DNA from: an uncultured cyanobacterium | Lineage (GTDB): Bacteria > Cyanobacteriota > Cyanobacteriia > PCC-6307 > Cyanobiaceae | Direction: 5' to 3' | Length of the DNA stretch: 64,000 nucleotides | NCBI GenBank assembly: GCA_903871775.1 | Contig: CAIQIA010000011.1 | Location: 124,001-188,000 of the forward strand | Shown: positions 1 through 10,342 of the stretch, piece by piece | How positions within the stretch are numbered: the first letter of the stretch is position 1 | How the letters are laid out: each line of letters opens with the position of its first letter | Translations under genes and position numbers: made by a program | The notes under the pieces: model-generated | Told to the model about the DNA's origin: nothing | The model's database searches: none | What the model saw: only the letters and a program-made list of their open reading frames with translations

Positions 1-19
1 CGATTCCATCGCCGGAGCC

Positions 20-904
20 ATGGCCGAAACCTCCGTGACCATGCCCTGGCACTTCCGTGACCATGCCGTCCATGCGGTGCAGGCCGGCGCCGGCGGTCCG
101 GGGCCGGCCCTGCTGCTCGTCCATGGCTTCGGAGCCAGCACCGACCACTGGCGCCACAACATTCCGGTGCTGGCCCGCAGCCATGAGGTGCACGCCCTCG
201 ATCTGCTGGGCTTCGGCCGCAGCGCCAAGCCGGCGGGCCTGCCCTACGGCGGTGCCCTCTGGCGTGACCAGCTCTGCGCCTACGTGGCCGAACGCATCGG
301 CAGGCCCACGGTGCTGGTGGGCAATTCCCTCGGCGGTTACGCCGCCCTGGCCGCCGGTGCCGCCCTGGGGAGCGGCTGCGCCGGGGTGGTGCTGCTGAAT
401 GCCGCCGGCCCCTTCCGGGAGGAGCAGCAGCCCGCGACAGAGAGCTGGGGCGCCATCGCCCGCCGCACGGTGGGCACTGCCCTGCTGCGCAGCCCCGTGC
501 TGCAGCGGCTGCTGTTCGAAAACCTGCGGCGGCCGTCCACCATCCGCCGCACCCTCGAGCAGGTCTATGTGGACCGGCGCAACGTCGATGACGCATTGGT
601 GGAGGCCATCCGCCGCCCCTCCCTCGATCCCGGCGCCTTCGGGGTGTTCCGCACCGTGTTCGACATTCCCAGCGGCGAACCCCTCGACGGCCTGTTCGAG
701 CAGCTGCAGGCGCCGCTGTTTCTGCTGTGGGGCCGCAGGGATCCTTGGATCGACGCCGAAAACCGGATGCGGCGCTTCCGGGCCAAGGTTCCGCCCGGCA
801 CCCACGACGTGGTGCTCGAGGCCGGCCACTGCCCCCACGACGAGGTGCCCGACCAGGTGAACCGCGAACTGCTCGACTGGCTGGCGGCGCGCCCAGGCGA
901 CTGA
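20..904 (+). CDS. alpha/beta-fold hydrolase
   Basis: A 294-residue alpha/beta hydrolase, probably cytoplasmic. The N-terminal strand and oxyanion region read LLLVHGFGAS (about 31-40), the nucleophile elbow is GNSLGG (about 101-106, Ser nucleophile), an acid is available in the WGRRDPW stretch (about 240) and the catalytic His lies in EAGHCPHDE near 270. Length and lid region fit the epoxide hydrolase/haloalkane dehalogenase-like group common in cyanobacteria. Substrate cannot be read from the sequence. The ATG at 20 follows a CCGGAG ribosome-binding-like stretch. It is followed 49 bp later by a mutarotase on the same strand, so a shared transcript is possible. Confidence 0.85.
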   Translation: MAETSVTMPWHFRDHAVHAVQAGAGGPGPALLLVHGFGASTDHWRHNIPVLARSHEVHALDLLGFGRSAKPAGLPYGGALWRDQLCAYVAERIGRPTVLVGNSLGGYAALAAGAALGSGCAGVVLLNAAGPFREEQQPATESWGAIARRTVGTALLRSPVLQRLLFENLRRPSTIRRTLEQVYVDRRNVDDALVEAIRRPSLDPGAFGVFRTVFDIPSGEPLDGLFEQLQAPLFLLWGRRDPWIDAENRMRRFRAKVPPGTHDVVLEAGHCPHDEVPDQVNRELLDWLAARPGD

Positions 905-953
905 CGTCCGCAGGTTCCCCGGGATACCGTCGGCGGGCCCCGGCATCCCGGCC

Positions 954-1789
954 ATGTCCCTGCAGCCCTGCAGCAGTCCGTACCCGCACTGGCTGTTCGA
1001 AGATCCCGCCAGCGGCGATGCGCTCCAGCTGGTGCCCGAACGGGGCGGGCTGCTGACGGGCTGGCGTTGCGGCGGCCAGGACGTGCTGTACCTCGACGTG
1101 GAGCGGTTCCTGGATCCGGCCCTCTCGATCCGGGGCGGCGCACCGGTGCTCTTCCCGATCTGCGGCCCCCTGCCCGACGACCGGCTGCCCCTGGCCAACG
1201 GCCGCAGCGCCACCCTGAAACAACACGGCTTCGCCCGCACCCTCCCCTGGACCCTGGAGGCCCTGGCGGAGGGTGACGGGGTGGCCCTCGTGCTGCAGGA
1301 CACCCCGGCCACCCTGGCCGACTTCCCCTTCCCCTTCGTGCTGCGGCTGGAGTATCGCCTGGCTCCCCAGACGCTGCAGATCACCACCACGGTCGAGAAC
1401 CGCGGCACCCAGCCCCTGCCGTTCAGCTTCGGCCTGCATCCGTACCTGGCGGTGTCAGGGCTGGAGGGGCTCAGCTTCGACGGACTGCCGGACCGCTGCC
1501 TCGATCACCGCCAGATGGCTGAAACCGACACAGCCGGACAGCTGGCGCAGCTGACCACCGGCATCGACCTGCTGGTGCGCCCCGAAGGCGCCGTGAGCCT
1601 CTGCGACCCCGCCGCCGGCCGCCGGATCACGATGGAACTGGAGGCGCCCTGGAACCTGGCGGTGCTCTGGACCGATCCGCCGCGGCCGATGGTGTGCGTT
1701 GAACCCTGGACGGGACCGCGCGGCAGCCTGGTGAGCGGTGACGGGCGGCTCGAGGTGGAGCCCGGCGAACGCCGCAGCCTGCAGTGCCG

Positions 1790-1817
<28 letters not shown>
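954..1817 (+). CDS. aldose 1-epimerase / hexose mutarotase family protein
   Basis: 287 residues of the galactose mutarotase-like beta-sandwich superfamily. Such enzymes interconvert the alpha and beta anomers of free or phosphorylated hexoses. Recognisable are the KQHGFAR stretch near residue 90 (substrate-binding His), FGLHPYL near 160 (second His of the family) and a C-terminal VCVEPWTGP around 250. It resembles the D-hexose-6-phosphate mutarotase-like branch more than GalM, but the exact substrate is inference. Its 3' end overlaps the convergent glcE by 28 bp. Confidence 0.8.
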
Positions 1818-2956
<1,139 letters not shown>

Positions 2957-2964
2957 GCCCGGCA

Positions 2965-4335
2965 ATGGCGCTGCGGCCCACCCTCGCATTCGACCGCCGG
3001 CTGGTGGTCTTCGATGACGATCCCACCGGATCCCAGACGGTGTGGGGTTGCCCCCTGCTGCTGCGCTGGGACCCCGCCAGCCTGCGGCAGGCGCTCGAGC
3101 ATCCCTCACCGCTGCTGTTTCTGATCACCAACAGCCGCGCCCTCGGCCCCGAGGAGGCGCGCACGCGGCTGGAGGCCATCAGCGACGCCCTGGCGCTGGT
3201 GCTGGCCGAACGGCAGCAGGCGGGACGCCCCCTGCAGGTGCAGCTGATCAGCCGTGGCGACTCGACCCTGCGGGGCCACTGCCCGCTGGAGCTGGAGGTG
3301 CTGCAGCGGCGTTTCGGGCCCTTCGAGGCCACTTTCGTGGTGCCGGCCTTCCTACAGGGGGGGCGCACCACCGAAGGGGGGGTGCACCGCCTGCATGGCC
3401 AGCCGGTGCATGAAACGGCCTTCGCCCGTGACGGGCTGTTCGGCTATCGCAGCAGCCATCTGCCCAGCTGGCTGGAGGAGCGCAGCGGCGGCCGGCTGCG
3501 GGCGGCCTCGGTGCCGGTGCTGGGGCTGGCGCTGCTCGAGGCGGCCTGGGCCGAACCCATGGGGGCCGGCGCCGCCGCCCTGGACGCCTGGCTGGCCACC
3601 CTGCCGCCCGGCGGCCTGGTGGCGGTGGATGCCACCCGGGCGGAGCAGCTGCGGGCCTTCGTCGCTGCCCTTGGGCGCCTGCCCGGACGGCGGTGGCTGT
3701 TCCAGTGCGCCGCCAGCCTGATCGACGCCCTGGCGGACCTGGGTCCCCAGCCGCTGGCAGCGGCCGGCCTGGCGGCCCTGCGGCGCCGGGGCGCCGATGG
3801 GGAGCCGCTGCCCGGGCTGGTGCTGGTGGGATCCCATGTGCCCCTGGCCGACCGGCAGCTGGCGCATCTGCTGGACCAGCCCGGCTGCGACGGGGTCGAA
3901 GTGCCGGTGGACCGGCTGCAGGACGCCCCCGACGACCTGGAGGCCGCCCTGGTCCGCAGCCTCGACCGCGGCCGGACACCGGTGCTCTACAGCAGCCGTG
4001 GCGAACGGCTGCCCGGCCAGGGGGAAGCCCGCCGCTCCCTCGGACAGACCCTGGCGGGCCTGATGGCCCGTCTGGCGGGTCGGCTGGCCCCGCGGCTGGG
4101 GTATGTGATCAGCAAGGGCGGCATCACCAGCCACACCCTGCTGGCTGATGGCCTCGACCTGGCCTGGGTGGCCCTGCAGGGGCAGCTGAGCCCGGGGCTG
4201 TCGCTGGTGCTGGTGCCCGACGAACCACGGCTGCGGGCCGCAGGGATCGCCGGACTGCCGGTGCTCACGGTTCCCGGCAACCTCGGTGATGCCTCCACCC
4301 TCACGGACAGCTGGCGACGTCTGCAGGAGGGTTGA
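2965..4335 (+). CDS. four-carbon acid sugar kinase family protein (DUF1537/OtnK-like)
   Basis: A 456-residue member of the four-carbon acid sugar kinase family (formerly DUF1537). Characterised relatives phosphorylate threonate, erythronate or related acid sugars. The N-terminal signature FDDDPTGSQTV (about 14-24) and ISRGDSTLRGH near 95 are the substrate-binding elements; SKGGITSHTL near 390 belongs to the C-terminal nucleotide-binding domain. The ATG at 2965 is preferred over an upstream GTG at 2938, which would overlap glcE. The neighbourhood of glcE and glcF suggests a link to oxidised C2/C4 acids from photorespiration, but that is inference. The 3' end overlaps the next convergent gene by 35 bp. 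Confidence 0.85.
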   Translation: MALRPTLAFDRRLVVFDDDPTGSQTVWGCPLLLRWDPASLRQALEHPSPLLFLITNSRALGPEEARTRLEAISDALALVLAERQQAGRPLQVQLISRGDSTLRGHCPLELEVLQRRFGPFEATFVVPAFLQGGRTTEGGVHRLHGQPVHETAFARDGLFGYRSSHLPSWLEERSGGRLRAASVPVLGLALLEAAWAEPMGAGAAALDAWLATLPPGGLVAVDATRAEQLRAFVAALGRLPGRRWLFQCAASLIDALADLGPQPLAAAGLAALRRRGADGEPLPGLVLVGSHVPLADRQLAHLLDQPGCDGVEVPVDRLQDAPDDLEAALVRSLDRGRTPVLYSSRGERLPGQGEARRSLGQTLAGLMARLAGRLAPRLGYVISKGGITSHTLLADGLDLAWVALQGQLSPGLSLVLVPDEPRLRAAGIAGLPVLTVPGNLGDASTLTDSWRRLQEG

Positions 4336-5206
4336 GGGGAGGCTCGTCGGCAGCGTTCGCAAGGGCGGCGAAGCGCTCGGCCAGCTCGGCACCGATGCGG
4401 TCCACCGGAGCCGCGAGGGCCAGCCAGCGCTCGGCCACGGCGCGGCCATGGTTCCAGACGCGGTCGTCGTCGTCGTAGACCCAGTAGTCGTGACGGCGGG
4501 CATCAAAGGGGGCGGCAGCCTCGAGGGCCAGGGCCGCCTCGGCCTGGGGACGCAGGCGCTCGAGCCAGTCTTCGATGAGCGCGCGGCGCCCCTCGAGCAG
4601 CCGCCGGCGCAGGCTGAGGCCAGTGGTCACCCGGGGCAGGCAGAGCCGTGTCTCGGGCTCGGCTGAGGCATTCAGGAAGAGCACCTGATGCTGCAGACCG
4701 AAGAAGAACAGCCGCAGGGCCAGGGCCGGCAGGCTCTGCAGCGAGACATCCCGGCGCAGGGGATCCGGGCGCCCCAGGCCGTAGAAGTGGCTGCGGCCCT
4801 GGGGATAGTGCAGATCACAGGCGAAGTATGAGATCTGCGAGAAGGGCAGGTTGAGCAGGGCCCAGTAGCCGGCGTTGAAGGCCATCGTCGAGCCGCAGTG
4901 CAGGATGCCGCCGAAGTGCTGCAGGGCCGGGGAGTAATGGGGGCTGCTGCGGCCGATGACAGCGGTGTGGGGATGGCGCTGGGCGGGGGGCAGATCGTCG
5001 GCGTACAGCGAGAAATCGACCCTGCTGCTGGCCCGGTGGGCATTGTTGAGGGCGATGACGATGGTGTCATCAGCCAGCAGTGGCCCCACGCTGGGGGCCG
5101 CCGGGCCGCTGCCGAGGATGACCGCGTTCTTGACGAGTTCGGGGCCGAGGCGATCGCGGGTGACGGCCTCGTAGCCAGGGCAGCGGAACAGCTGCGGAAC
5201 AGCCAT
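4301..5206 (-). CDS. Rossmann-like protein resembling MptE/DUF115 and GT42 proteins
   Basis: 301 residues, no sure family. The N-terminal half has NAVILGSGPAAPSV (about 22-35), a glycine-rich nucleotide-binding loop of the form seen in DUF115/MptE-like proteins and bacterial GT42 sialyltransferases. A later segment with CGSTMAFNAGYWALLNLPF and YFACDLHYPQG follows the same fold pattern (gatekeeper helix, then strand ending in an acidic residue). A cytoplasmic sugar- or nucleotide-handling enzyme is the best guess. Start at ATG 5206 is chosen because the frame upstream runs into the glcF tail. Function is not established. Confidence 0.5.
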   Translation of the reverse strand: MAVPQLFRCPGYEAVTRDRLGPELVKNAVILGSGPAAPSVGPLLADDTIVIALNNAHRASSRVDFSLYADDLPPAQRHPHTAVIGRSSPHYSPALQHFGGILHCGSTMAFNAGYWALLNLPFSQISYFACDLHYPQGRSHFYGLGRPDPLRRDVSLQSLPALALRLFFFGLQHQVLFLNASAEPETRLCLPRVTTGLSLRRRLLEGRRALIEDWLERLRPQAEAALALEAAAPFDARRHDYWVYDDDDRVWNHGRAVAERWLALAAPVDRIGAELAERFAALANAADEPPLNPPADVASCP

Positions 5207-5253
5207 GGGGACGGGGGGACCGGGACCGGCTGGCCGCTGAAGTGTAGGTAGCG

Positions 5254-6576
5254 CTACCGAAGGGCGGCTGACCGATCGAGCAGTTCGAGGGGATGCAGCA
5301 CCGGGATGGGGCGGGGGGCGTCGGCGAGGTGGCGACGCAGCTGCAGGGTGCAGCCGATGTTGGCACTCGCGGCCAGGTCGGCCCCGGTGCCCGTCAGGTC
5401 GTCGGCCTTGAGCCGGCCGAGGGCCGCGGCCTCCTCGGGCTGCACCAGGTTGTAGATGCCGGCACTGCCGCAGCAGACCCCCGCCTCGGTGGCCTCCCGC
5501 AGCTGCACGTGGGGAATGGCCTGCAGCAGCTGCCGCGGCTGCCGCTGGATGCCCTGGCCGTGGATCATGTGGCAGGCATCGTGGTAGGCGACCACGAGCG
5601 GCCGTTCCGGACGGCTGGGGCTGCCGTCCGGCAGGGGCAGGGGCCGCAGGGCGGCGCGGAAGTCGTCCGCCAGCCCCAGCTGGTCCAGGAACTCGTGCAC
5701 ATCGAGCACCGGGGCAGGCAGACCCGCATCCCCGGCGGGCAGCAGCGTGGCGTAGTGCTTGAGGGTGTGGCCGCATCCCGAAGCCGCCACCAGCACGGCA
5801 TCGAGGGGGCCATGGCGCTCGGCGATGGCGCGGAACCGGGCCGCCAGATCAGCGGCCAGGGCCCCGGTGCCGGCCAGATCCCCCTGGTGGTGGGTGACGG
5901 CACCGCAGCAGCCCTGCCCCTCGGGCAGCACGACCTCGATGCCGTTGGCCTGCAGCACCCGCAGGGTGGCGGCATTGACCGCCGGGTCGAAGACCCTCTG
6001 CACACAGCCCAGCACCAGCCCCACCCGGGCCCGGCGGGGTCCGCGGGCCGGCATCACCCCGCTGGGGTCGGGGCCGAAGGCGCCCGCCGGCAGGGCCGGC
6101 AGCAGGGCTTCCATGGCCTGCAGCTCGGGCCCCAGCCGGGCCGCCCAGCCCTGCCGCCGCAACCAGCCCTGCAGGGCAGAACCGGCATAGGGCGCCAGGG
6201 GGGTCAGCAGGGCCCGCAACCGGCGGGGGTAGGGCAGCAGGGTCAGCAGCAGGCGCCTCAGGGCCCGCTGGGCCGGGCTGCGCAGCTCGGGAGCATTGAG
6301 CTGGGACCGCACGGCCTCGATCAGCTGGTCATAGCGCACGCTGGCGGGGCAGGCCGTGACGCAGGCGAAGCAGCCGAGGCAGCTGTCGAAGTGGGAGGCC
6401 ACCGTGGCATCGAGGGTCAGCTCGCCGGCCTCGATGGCCTTGAGGGTATGGATGCGCCCCCGGGGCGAATCCATCTCGGTGCCCAGCACCCGCCAGCTGG
6501 CGCAGGTGGGCAGGCAGAAGCCGCAGTGGACGCAGGGGTCGGCGGGGTTCCCGGGGGCCATGCCAGGGGTTGTCAT
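5254..6576 (-). CDS. glcF: glycolate oxidase/dehydrogenase iron-sulfur subunit GlcF
   Basis: 440 residues. Two 4Fe-4S binding motifs are complete: Cys15, 18, 21 and 25 (CVHCGFCLPTC) and Cys66, 69, 72 and 76 (CLGCFACVTAC). The C-terminal half has two CCG-type motifs (QGCCGAVTHHQGD and GVCCGSAGIYNL) typical of the heterodisulfide-reductase-like domain. With GlcD and GlcE it passes electrons from glycolate to the quinone pool. Its ATG overlaps the icd stop by 4 bp (ATGA), so it is likely translated by coupling to icd. Cyanobacteria use this dehydrogenase or the peroxisomal-type oxidase in photorespiration. Confidence 0.93.
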   Translation of the reverse strand: MTTPGMAPGNPADPCVHCGFCLPTCASWRVLGTEMDSPRGRIHTLKAIEAGELTLDATVASHFDSCLGCFACVTACPASVRYDQLIEAVRSQLNAPELRSPAQRALRRLLLTLLPYPRRLRALLTPLAPYAGSALQGWLRRQGWAARLGPELQAMEALLPALPAGAFGPDPSGVMPARGPRRARVGLVLGCVQRVFDPAVNAATLRVLQANGIEVVLPEGQGCCGAVTHHQGDLAGTGALAADLAARFRAIAERHGPLDAVLVAASGCGHTLKHYATLLPAGDAGLPAPVLDVHEFLDQLGLADDFRAALRPLPLPDGSPSRPERPLVVAYHDACHMIHGQGIQRQPRQLLQAIPHVQLREATEAGVCCGSAGIYNLVQPEEAAALGRLKADDLTGTGADLAASANIGCTLQLRRHLADAPRPIPVLHPLELLDRSAALR

Positions 6577-8003
6577 GCGTCGAAGTGGCGCACGACGGCC
6601 TCGGCGAAACCCGAGCAGGTGATGGGCTCGACCGGAGGCTCCATCAGACGGGCCAGGTCATAGGTGACCTCTCCGGCGGCGATGGCGCCGCTGATACCGC
6701 GGGTGATCAGATCGGCGGCCTCCTGCCAGCCCATGAACTCGAGCATCATCACGCCGCTGAGAATCACCGAACCCGGGTTGATGCGGTCGAGGCCGGCGTG
6801 CTTCGGGGCGGTGCCATGGGTGGCCTCAAAGATGGCCGCACTGTCGCCGATGTTGGCCCCAGGAGCCATGCCCAGACCGCCCACCACCGCCGCCGCCGCG
6901 TCGGAGATGTAGTCACCGTTCAGGTTGAGCGTCGCCAGAACCGAATAATCCTGGGGACGGGTCTGGATCTGCTGGAAGATGCTGTCGGCGATCCGGTCGT
7001 CGACGAGCACCATCTCCTTCCAGCGGCCGTTGCCGTGGCTCTCGCCGATGGCCGCCAGCACAGCGCTCACCTCGGCATCCACGGCCGCCCGCTTCTCGGG
7101 GGTGAGGTTGTCGTAACCGGGCTCGATCTGGCGGGCGTTATCGGCGATCGACAGGCCGGGCTGGCGGGCGAGGTTGTCGAGGATCCAGCTCTCGCGTTCG
7201 GTGACGCACACATCACGGAATTCGGTGGTGGCCAGTTCGTAGCCCCAGTCACGGAAGGCACCTTCCGTGAACTTCATGATGTTGCCCTTGTGAACGAGCG
7301 TGACGTGGCGACGCTTGCCTTCCAGGCGCAGGGCGTGCTGGATGGCCCGGCGGATGTGGCGCTGGGTACCGAACTTGCTGACCGGTTTGATGCCGATGCC
7401 CGAGCCCTCGCGGATGCGCTTGCGCCCCAGCTTCGGACTGGCGGGAATGACGACATCGTTGATGTGCCGCAGCAGCTCCTGGCCGACGGGATCTTCGGCA
7501 TCCCATTCGATGCCCATGTAGATGTCCTCGGTGTTCTCCCGGTAGACGATCACGTCCAGGTCCTGGGGCCGGCGGTGGGGGCTGGGCGTGCCGGCGTAGT
7601 AGCGGCAGGGGCGCACGCAGCAGTACAGGTCAAAGATCTGCCGCAGGGCCACGTTCAGCGAACGGATGCCGCCACCGACGGGAGTGGTGAGGGGCCCCTT
7701 GATCGCCACCCCGTAGGTCTCGATGGCCGTGAGGGTGTCCTGGGGCAGGTACTGGTAAGTGCCGTAGAGCTCGCAGGCCTCATCGCCGGCATAGACCTTG
7801 AACCACTCGATGCGGCGGGCGCCGCCGTAGGCGCGGGCGACGGCGGCATCCAGCACCCGCTGGGTGGCGGGCCAGATGTCGACGCCGGTGCCGTCCCCGC
7901 GGATGAAGGGAATGATCGGGTCCGGGGGCACCACGGGCTGGCCGTTCTCGAACCGGATGGGGGTGCCCCCTGTCGGAGGCGTGAGCTTTTCGTAACTGGC
8001 CAT
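6573..8003 (-). CDS. icd: NADP-dependent isocitrate dehydrogenase
   Basis: 476 residues, prokaryotic NADP-type isocitrate dehydrogenase making 2-oxoglutarate, the carbon skeleton for ammonium assimilation and the signal read by NtcA and PII. Visible are KGPLTTPVGGGIRSLNVALR (substrate loop with the phosphorylatable-type Ser), VYRENTEDIYMGIEW, and ATHGTAPKHAGLDRINPGS, the NADP-binding segment. Start at ATG 8003 gives the cyanobacterial N-terminus MASYEKLTPP. It is the first gene of a two-gene unit with glcF. In the same window as nitrate uptake but about 46 kb away. Confidence 0.95.
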   Translation of the reverse strand: MASYEKLTPPTGGTPIRFENGQPVVPPDPIIPFIRGDGTGVDIWPATQRVLDAAVARAYGGARRIEWFKVYAGDEACELYGTYQYLPQDTLTAIETYGVAIKGPLTTPVGGGIRSLNVALRQIFDLYCCVRPCRYYAGTPSPHRRPQDLDVIVYRENTEDIYMGIEWDAEDPVGQELLRHINDVVIPASPKLGRKRIREGSGIGIKPVSKFGTQRHIRRAIQHALRLEGKRRHVTLVHKGNIMKFTEGAFRDWGYELATTEFRDVCVTERESWILDNLARQPGLSIADNARQIEPGYDNLTPEKRAAVDAEVSAVLAAIGESHGNGRWKEMVLVDDRIADSIFQQIQTRPQDYSVLATLNLNGDYISDAAAAVVGGLGMAPGANIGDSAAIFEATHGTAPKHAGLDRINPGSVILSGVMMLEFMGWQEAADLITRGISGAIAAGEVTYDLARLMEPPVEPITCSGFAEAVVRHFDA

Positions 8004-8062
8004 GGCGTGCACAAGCCGCAGGGTCTCGGCAAGGTGAGCCTAGTTTTCGGACCTGTCGGGTG

Positions 8063-8494
8063 ATGAATGCGGCAGAACAGGCCCGCAGCATCGAACTGGC
8101 CGCCGCCATCGCCACGGCCGTGGGGCTCTTCCGCCAGCACTTCCCCGACGCCAGGCCGAACCTGGCCCCCTGGCGCGATGACGACCAGACCCGTCGCTTC
8201 GCCGAGGGCACCTCGGTCGACATCGCCTTCCACCTGCCCGGCTGGAGCCCGCGCTGGCAGTGCCGCAGCGTGCTGGTGCAACTGCGGCTGGCGGAACCGC
8301 TGCACCCCCGGCTGGTGGGGGTGCTGATCAGCGGCCTCACCTTTCAGGGGGAACAGTGGCGGCTGGCGACGGTGGGGTCATGGGCGGTGACGGGCCGGCG
8401 GCCGCCGGTCGAGGCGATCGCGGCCGAGCTGCAAAAGTTCTGCCGGGAACTGCTGGCGGGCCTGGAGTGCCGCGTCAACGACCCGGCCGCGTAA
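8063..8494 (+). CDS. conserved hypothetical protein
   Basis: 143 residues, not assigned to a family. Mixed alpha/beta composition without signal peptide or membrane segment, many Arg and Trp residues (WSPRWQCRSVLVQLRL), and a helical tail. A GTG directly before the ATG at 8063 could serve as start. It is divergent from icd with a gap of about 60 bp, and heme oxygenase follows 76 bp downstream on the same strand. Base composition is like the neighbours. Confidence 0.7.
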   Translation: MNAAEQARSIELAAAIATAVGLFRQHFPDARPNLAPWRDDDQTRRFAEGTSVDIAFHLPGWSPRWQCRSVLVQLRLAEPLHPRLVGVLISGLTFQGEQWRLATVGSWAVTGRRPPVEAIAAELQKFCRELLAGLECRVNDPAA

Positions 8495-8570
8495 CCGTTC
8501 GCAACCCTGAAGCTGGGGATCGGGAGAAGCGGCATAGGGTGGCCGTTCCCGTTCCTTGTCAAGAGGATCC

Positions 8571-9287
8571 ATGGCCGTGGCCCTCGCCTCCCAGCTCCGC
8601 GAAGGGACCCAGAAGTCCCACACGATGGCTGAGAACACCGGCTTCGTGAGCTGCTTCCTGAAGGGAGTGGTCGACAAGCTCAGCTATCGCACCCTGGTGG
8701 CCGACCTGTACTTCGTGTATGCGGCCATGGAGAAGGCAGTCGATCAGCACCGCAGCAACCCCGTGCTGGCCCCCATCGCCTTCGAGCAGCTGAACCGCCG
8801 CGGGGCCCTCGAGCGCGATCTGGCCTATTACTTCGGGGCCGACTGGCGCCAGCAGATCCGCCAGACCCCCGCCTGCGCCGCCTATGTGGCCCGCATCGAA
8901 GAGCTGAGCGCCACGGCCCCCGAGCTGCTGGTGGGTCACCACTACACCCGCTATCTCGGGGACCTGTCGGGGGGCCAGATTCTCAGCACCATCGCCAGCC
9001 GCGCGATGAACCTGACCGATGGCCAGGGCCTCGCGTTCTACCGGTTCGAAGCGATCGACGACGAGAAGGCCTTCAAGACGACCTACCGGGCCGCCCTCGA
9101 CGCCCTGCCGGTGGACCAGGCCATGGCCGACCGGATCGTGGCCGAGGCGAATGAGGCCTTCCACCTCAACATGCTGATGTTCCAGGAGCTCGAGGGCAAC
9201 CTGGTGGCCGCCATCGGCAAGGTGCTGTTCGGCTTCCTGACCCGCCGCCAGCGCCAGGGCAGCACCGAGGCCGTGGCGGCCGCCTGA
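8571..9287 (+). CDS. ho1: heme oxygenase (biliverdin-producing)
   Basis: 238 residues of the cyanobacterial HO1 type. It opens heme to biliverdin IX-alpha with ferredoxin as electron donor, the first step toward phycobilins and phytochromobilin-like chromophores. The proximal heme ligand is His17 in TQKSHTMAENTGF; the distal helix motif GDLSGGQIL lies near 130. ATG 8571 is preferred over an in-frame GTG 15 bp upstream because it follows an AGAGGA ribosome-binding stretch. Length equals that of other cyanobacterial HO1 proteins. The next gene begins 5 bp after its stop. Confidence 0.95.
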   Translation: MAVALASQLREGTQKSHTMAENTGFVSCFLKGVVDKLSYRTLVADLYFVYAAMEKAVDQHRSNPVLAPIAFEQLNRRGALERDLAYYFGADWRQQIRQTPACAAYVARIEELSATAPELLVGHHYTRYLGDLSGGQILSTIASRAMNLTDGQGLAFYRFEAIDDEKAFKTTYRAALDALPVDQAMADRIVAEANEAFHLNMLMFQELEGNLVAAIGKVLFGFLTRRQRQGSTEAVAAA

Positions 9288-9292
9288 GGTCC

Positions 9293-10333
9293 GTGACCGA
9301 GCGGCCCCTGCGGTTCCTCGTCCCGGGCACGGGTCTGCGGTTCCGCAGCGGTGGCCTGGCCGTGGAGCTGCAGAGCGCCCGCCTCTGTGAGGGCCTCGCC
9401 CCACGGGTGAAGGTGGTCACCTACCGGGTGCGGGAGACGGGGCGTCCGTTTCTCGATGATCTGCTGCAGCAGGAGCCGCCACCGGGTGATGCCCTCTGGG
9501 TGGTGAGCTGGGGCTTTGACGTGCCGCGGCTGCTGCGGCGGCTGCGGGGCCGACCCGTGCTGTATCACGCCCACAGCAGCGGCTATGGCTTTGACCTGCC
9601 GCCGGGGGTGCCGGTGCTGGCGGTGAGCCGCAACACCCTCGGCCACTGGGGGGACCGGGCCCCGCGCCAGCCCCTCGAACTGGTGCCCAATGCCCTGGAT
9701 CCGGCGTTTCTGACCCCGGCCCCCCCCGAGCCCGCCGGCGGCCGCCCCGTGCAGGTGCTGCTGCAGACGCGCAAGAGCAGCCATTACCTGCGGCGACAGC
9801 TGGTGCCGGCCCTGCGGCGGCAAGGGGTGGCGGTGGAGGAGGTGGGGGGCTGGGTGCCCGATCTGGCGGCCCTGTTCCGCCGCAGCCGGGTGGTGCTCTA
9901 CGACTCGGCCGATTACTGGCGCTCGGTGGGGGTGAGCGAAGGCTTCGGGCTGCCGCCCCTCGAGGCCCTGGCCTGCGGCTGCGTGGTGTTCAGCAGCCTC
10001 AACCACGCCCTGGCCGACAGCCTCGACCCCGGGGTGGTGGGCTGGCAGATCGGCGCCGGCACCCTGGAGGGCGACGTGCAGCAGATCGCCGCCGCCGTCG
10101 AACGGCCGGCGGCCTTCCTCCCCGATCCCGACGCCCTGGGCCAGCTGCTGGCCCGCCACAGCGAGGCGGCCGTGCGCGAGCGCTGGCGGATGGCCCTGGG
10201 GCGGGTGAACGCCCACTGGGACCGGATGGCGGCAGGGGCACGGCCGCTGCAGGCCCCCGGCACCGGCTCCCTACGCTGGGGCCGGCGCTGGAGCCGGATC
10301 CAGCGACGGTTCCGCCTGGGTCGGGCGCCATAG
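9293..10333 (+). CDS. glycosyltransferase, GT4-like
   Basis: 346 residues. The N-terminal Rossmann half starts RFLVPGTGLRFRSGG and the C-terminal half carries SEGFGLPPLEALACGC (about 212-227), the nucleotide-sugar binding E-x7-E motif of GT4 retaining transferases. Start is GTG 9293, 5 bp after the heme oxygenase stop. It leads into an ABC exporter and the Kdo genes on the same strand, so it probably helps build an exported glycan. Donor and acceptor cannot be predicted. Confidence 0.8.
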   Translation: MTERPLRFLVPGTGLRFRSGGLAVELQSARLCEGLAPRVKVVTYRVRETGRPFLDDLLQQEPPPGDALWVVSWGFDVPRLLRRLRGRPVLYHAHSSGYGFDLPPGVPVLAVSRNTLGHWGDRAPRQPLELVPNALDPAFLTPAPPEPAGGRPVQVLLQTRKSSHYLRRQLVPALRRQGVAVEEVGGWVPDLAALFRRSRVVLYDSADYWRSVGVSEGFGLPPLEALACGCVVFSSLNHALADSLDPGVVGWQIGAGTLEGDVQQIAAAVERPAAFLPDPDALGQLLARHSEAAVRERWRMALGRVNAHWDRMAAGARPLQAPGTGSLRWGRRWSRIQRRFRLGRAP

Positions 10334-10342
10334 GGTGCCTGC

